Below are positions 6,378 to 7,442 of a stretch of 7,442 nucleotides of DNA, piece after piece. Source of the stretch: Mayfieldus sp038040285 (GTDB taxonomy: Bacteria; Actinomycetota; Thermoleophilia; Solirubrobacterales; 70-9); the NCBI GenBank assembly GCA_038040285.1, contig JBBPIN010000065.1, positions 1 to 7,442 on the forward strand, read 5' to 3'. The notes under the pieces were generated by a model, which worked only from the letters and a program-made list of their open reading frames with translations, was not told the DNA's origin and searched no databases. The position numbers and the translations under genes are program-made. Position 1 is the stretch's first letter. Every line of letters starts with the position of its first letter.

Positions 6378-7217
6378 ATGGCGACCGCCGTGATCACAGG
6401 CGCAGGTCGCGGCCTCGGTCGCGCGGTGGCGCAGGCCCTCGCCGCCCGGGGCCTCATCCTGCACGTGACCGACGTGGACGCCGACGCGGCTGAGCAGGTT
6501 GCAGCAGAGCTCGGCGGCGGCGCGTTCTACTCGCCGCTCGACGTTCGTGACGAGAAGGCCTGCCGCAAGGTCGCCGGGGCGACGGTCGAGCGGGCGGGGT
6601 CGCTGGACGTCTGGGTCAACAACGCAGGCATCCTGGTCACCGGCCTCGCCTGGGAGCAGGACGAGGAGGTCCGCCGCACGATGCTGGAGATCAACGCCGC
6701 CGGGACGATGAACGGCACCGTGGCGGCGCTCGAGCAGATGCTGGCAACGGGCAACGGCCATGTGATCAACGTGATCTCCCTGGCCGGCCTGATCGCGGCG
6801 CCCGGCGAGGTCAACTACTCGGCGAGCAAGCACGCGGCGATCGCCTTCACGCTCGGCACGTTGCTCGACCTGCGCCGCGCCGGCATCAAGGGGATCCACC
6901 TCTCGGCGGTTTGCCCGGACGGGATCTGGACCCCAATGCTCGCCGACAAGCTCGACGATCCCGACGCGGCCGGGTCGTTCTCCGGCACCCTGCTGACGGC
7001 CGAGCAAGTGGCGCCGCGGATCGCCGCGCTGCTCGATCGCCCGCGCCCGGTGCTGACGATCCCCCGTTGGCGCGGCGCGGTGCTGAGGATCTTCGACGCG
7101 TTCCCGTCGCTGGCATTGCGGCTTACGCCGTGGCTGATGCGCGACGCGCAACGCCGCCAGCGCCGCTACAAGAAGCGCATCGAATCGGGGCGCTGGCCGA
7201 AGCGCCAAACGAAATAG
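6378..7217 (+). CDS. Classical short-chain dehydrogenase/reductase (SDR)
   Basis: A 279-residue protein with a Rossmann fold. Key motifs: TGAGRGLG nucleotide-binding loop (7-14), Asp32 at the end of the second strand (usually indicating NAD over NADP), LDVRD (54-58), NNAG (81-84), Asn106, and the catalytic Ser134, Tyr147 and Lys151 (YSASK). The region after the active site (CPDGIWTPM, 179-187) matches the usual PG-x-x-T segment. A basic tail (RRQRRYKKR, about 259-267) closes the protein. The ATG at 6378 places the first strand right at the N-terminus, as in the family. The frame stays open upstream to 6186 but that extension crosses the riboswitch and promoter and is not SDR-like. No clear Shine-Dalgarno sequence precedes the start, so translation may be weak or the mRNA short-leadered. 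The substrate cannot be predicted. The stop codon directly abuts a terminator hairpin shared with the convergent RNase P RNA gene. Confidence 0.9.
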   Translation: MATAVITGAGRGLGRAVAQALAARGLILHVTDVDADAAEQVAAELGGGAFYSPLDVRDEKACRKVAGATVERAGSLDVWVNNAGILVTGLAWEQDEEVRRTMLEINAAGTMNGTVAALEQMLATGNGHVINVISLAGLIAAPGEVNYSASKHAAIAFTLGTLLDLRRAGIKGIHLSAVCPDGIWTPMLADKLDDPDAAGSFSGTLLTAEQVAPRIAALLDRPRPVLTIPRWRGAVLRIFDAFPSLALRLTPWLMRDAQRRQRRYKKRIESGRWPKRQTK

Positions 7218-7239
7218 AAGGAGCCCCGAGGGGCTCCTT
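7218..7239. terminator. Bidirectional intrinsic terminator between the SDR gene and rnpB
   Basis: Perfect 10-bp arms AAGGAGCCCC (7218-7227) and GGGGCTCCTT (7230-7239) around GA. The first base follows the SDR stop codon. On the minus strand the hairpin is followed by TTCTATTTCG-like, moderately T-rich sequence formed by the end of the SDR gene, fitting the terminator of the RNase P RNA. On the plus strand the tail is only weakly T-rich. Confidence 0.8.
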
Positions 7240-7240
7240 C

Positions 7241-7442
7241 CTTAGCGGGCCTGTAAGCCGGATCCTGTCGGAGGCGACCATCTATCTCGCCGGGGGTTGA
7301 TTCCCGACCGGGCCGCCGGAGCGGCCCTGCGGCCTACCTGGACCTACCCGGGCCGGGTCGTCGGTCCTGCTTGGCCTTGCACCGGGCGGGGTTTGCCTGG
7401 CCGCCGCGTCACCGCGGCGCCGGTGCGCTCTTACCGCACCAT
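7241..7442 (-). ncRNA. rnpB: RNase P RNA (bacterial, type A-like), 3' half; 5' half beyond window
   Basis: The catalytic RNA of RNase P, which trims tRNA 5' leaders. Conserved blocks read on the minus strand, 5' to 3': GGTGCGGTAAGAGCGCACC (7440-7422), GGCAAACCCC (about 7397-7388), GCAAGGCCAAGCAGG (7380-7366), CCCGGGTAGG (about 7352-7343), AGATAGATGG (7287-7278) and ACAGGATCCGGCTTA (7268-7254), followed by CAGGCCCGCTAAG at the 3' end. About 200 nt are present of a gene that is usually 350-410 nt. The 3' end near 7241 is estimated from the last conserved block and the adjacent terminator hairpin. No protein is encoded here; open frames crossing it are incidental. Confidence 0.97.

Noticed and set aside
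7240..7442. Protein-coding frame at the right edge on the plus strand
   Set aside because: The region is the reverse complement of conserved RNase P RNA blocks.

Overview
The window is high-GC, gene-dense bacterial DNA. Actinobacterial features suggest a high-GC Gram-positive, possibly of the Thermoleophilia/Solirubrobacterales type. These are a c-di-AMP (ydaO-type) riboswitch in front of an RlpA-like wall protein, a 450-residue GlnA without the long GSI-beta insertion, TAGGAT-like -10 elements and frequent GTG starts. The class assignment is inference; the high-GC Gram-positive assignment is firmer.

Layout. (1) nt 1-2376, plus strand: the 3' part of a DUF255/YyaL-type thioredoxin-domain protein, followed 7 nt later by a SnoaL/NTF2-fold protein. 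(2) nt 2377-2499: a nested, palindromic repeat element that fills the whole gap to the convergent genes. (3) nt 2502-4441, minus strand: glnA and, 13 nt downstream of it, a broken phzF-family gene that has lost the middle of its reading frame. (4) nt 4442-4717: a divergent control region with a likely glnA promoter, a perfect 8-bp-arm palindrome and an 11-bp-periodic GTAA(A/C) array. (5) nt 4718-5290, plus strand: an AhpD/carboxymuconolactone-decarboxylase-fold protein with no cysteine at all. (6) nt 5296-5353: a second, simple copy of the repeat, again filling a convergent gap. (7) nt 5356-6117, minus strand: a secreted protein with a peptidoglycan-binding domain and an RlpA-like double-psi beta-barrel, preceded by a c-di-AMP riboswitch (about 6127-6250) and an extended -10 promoter. 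(8) nt 6378-7217, plus strand: a classical short-chain dehydrogenase. (9) nt 7218-7239: a bidirectional terminator hairpin. (10) nt 7241-7442, minus strand: the 3' half of the RNase P RNA gene.

The genes are mostly housekeeping (nitrogen assimilation, wall remodelling, RNA processing) with a few small redox or cyclase-like enzymes; I see no defence, phage or secretion system. The most interesting material is non-coding. It comprises an apparently undescribed two-hairpin repeat family placed as the entire spacer between convergent genes, one copy of which carries an inverted copy of itself. It also includes a riboswitch whose hairpin loop is perfectly complementary to the ribosome-binding region of its own gene, and a phased operator-like array between glnA and the cysteine-less AhpD-like gene.
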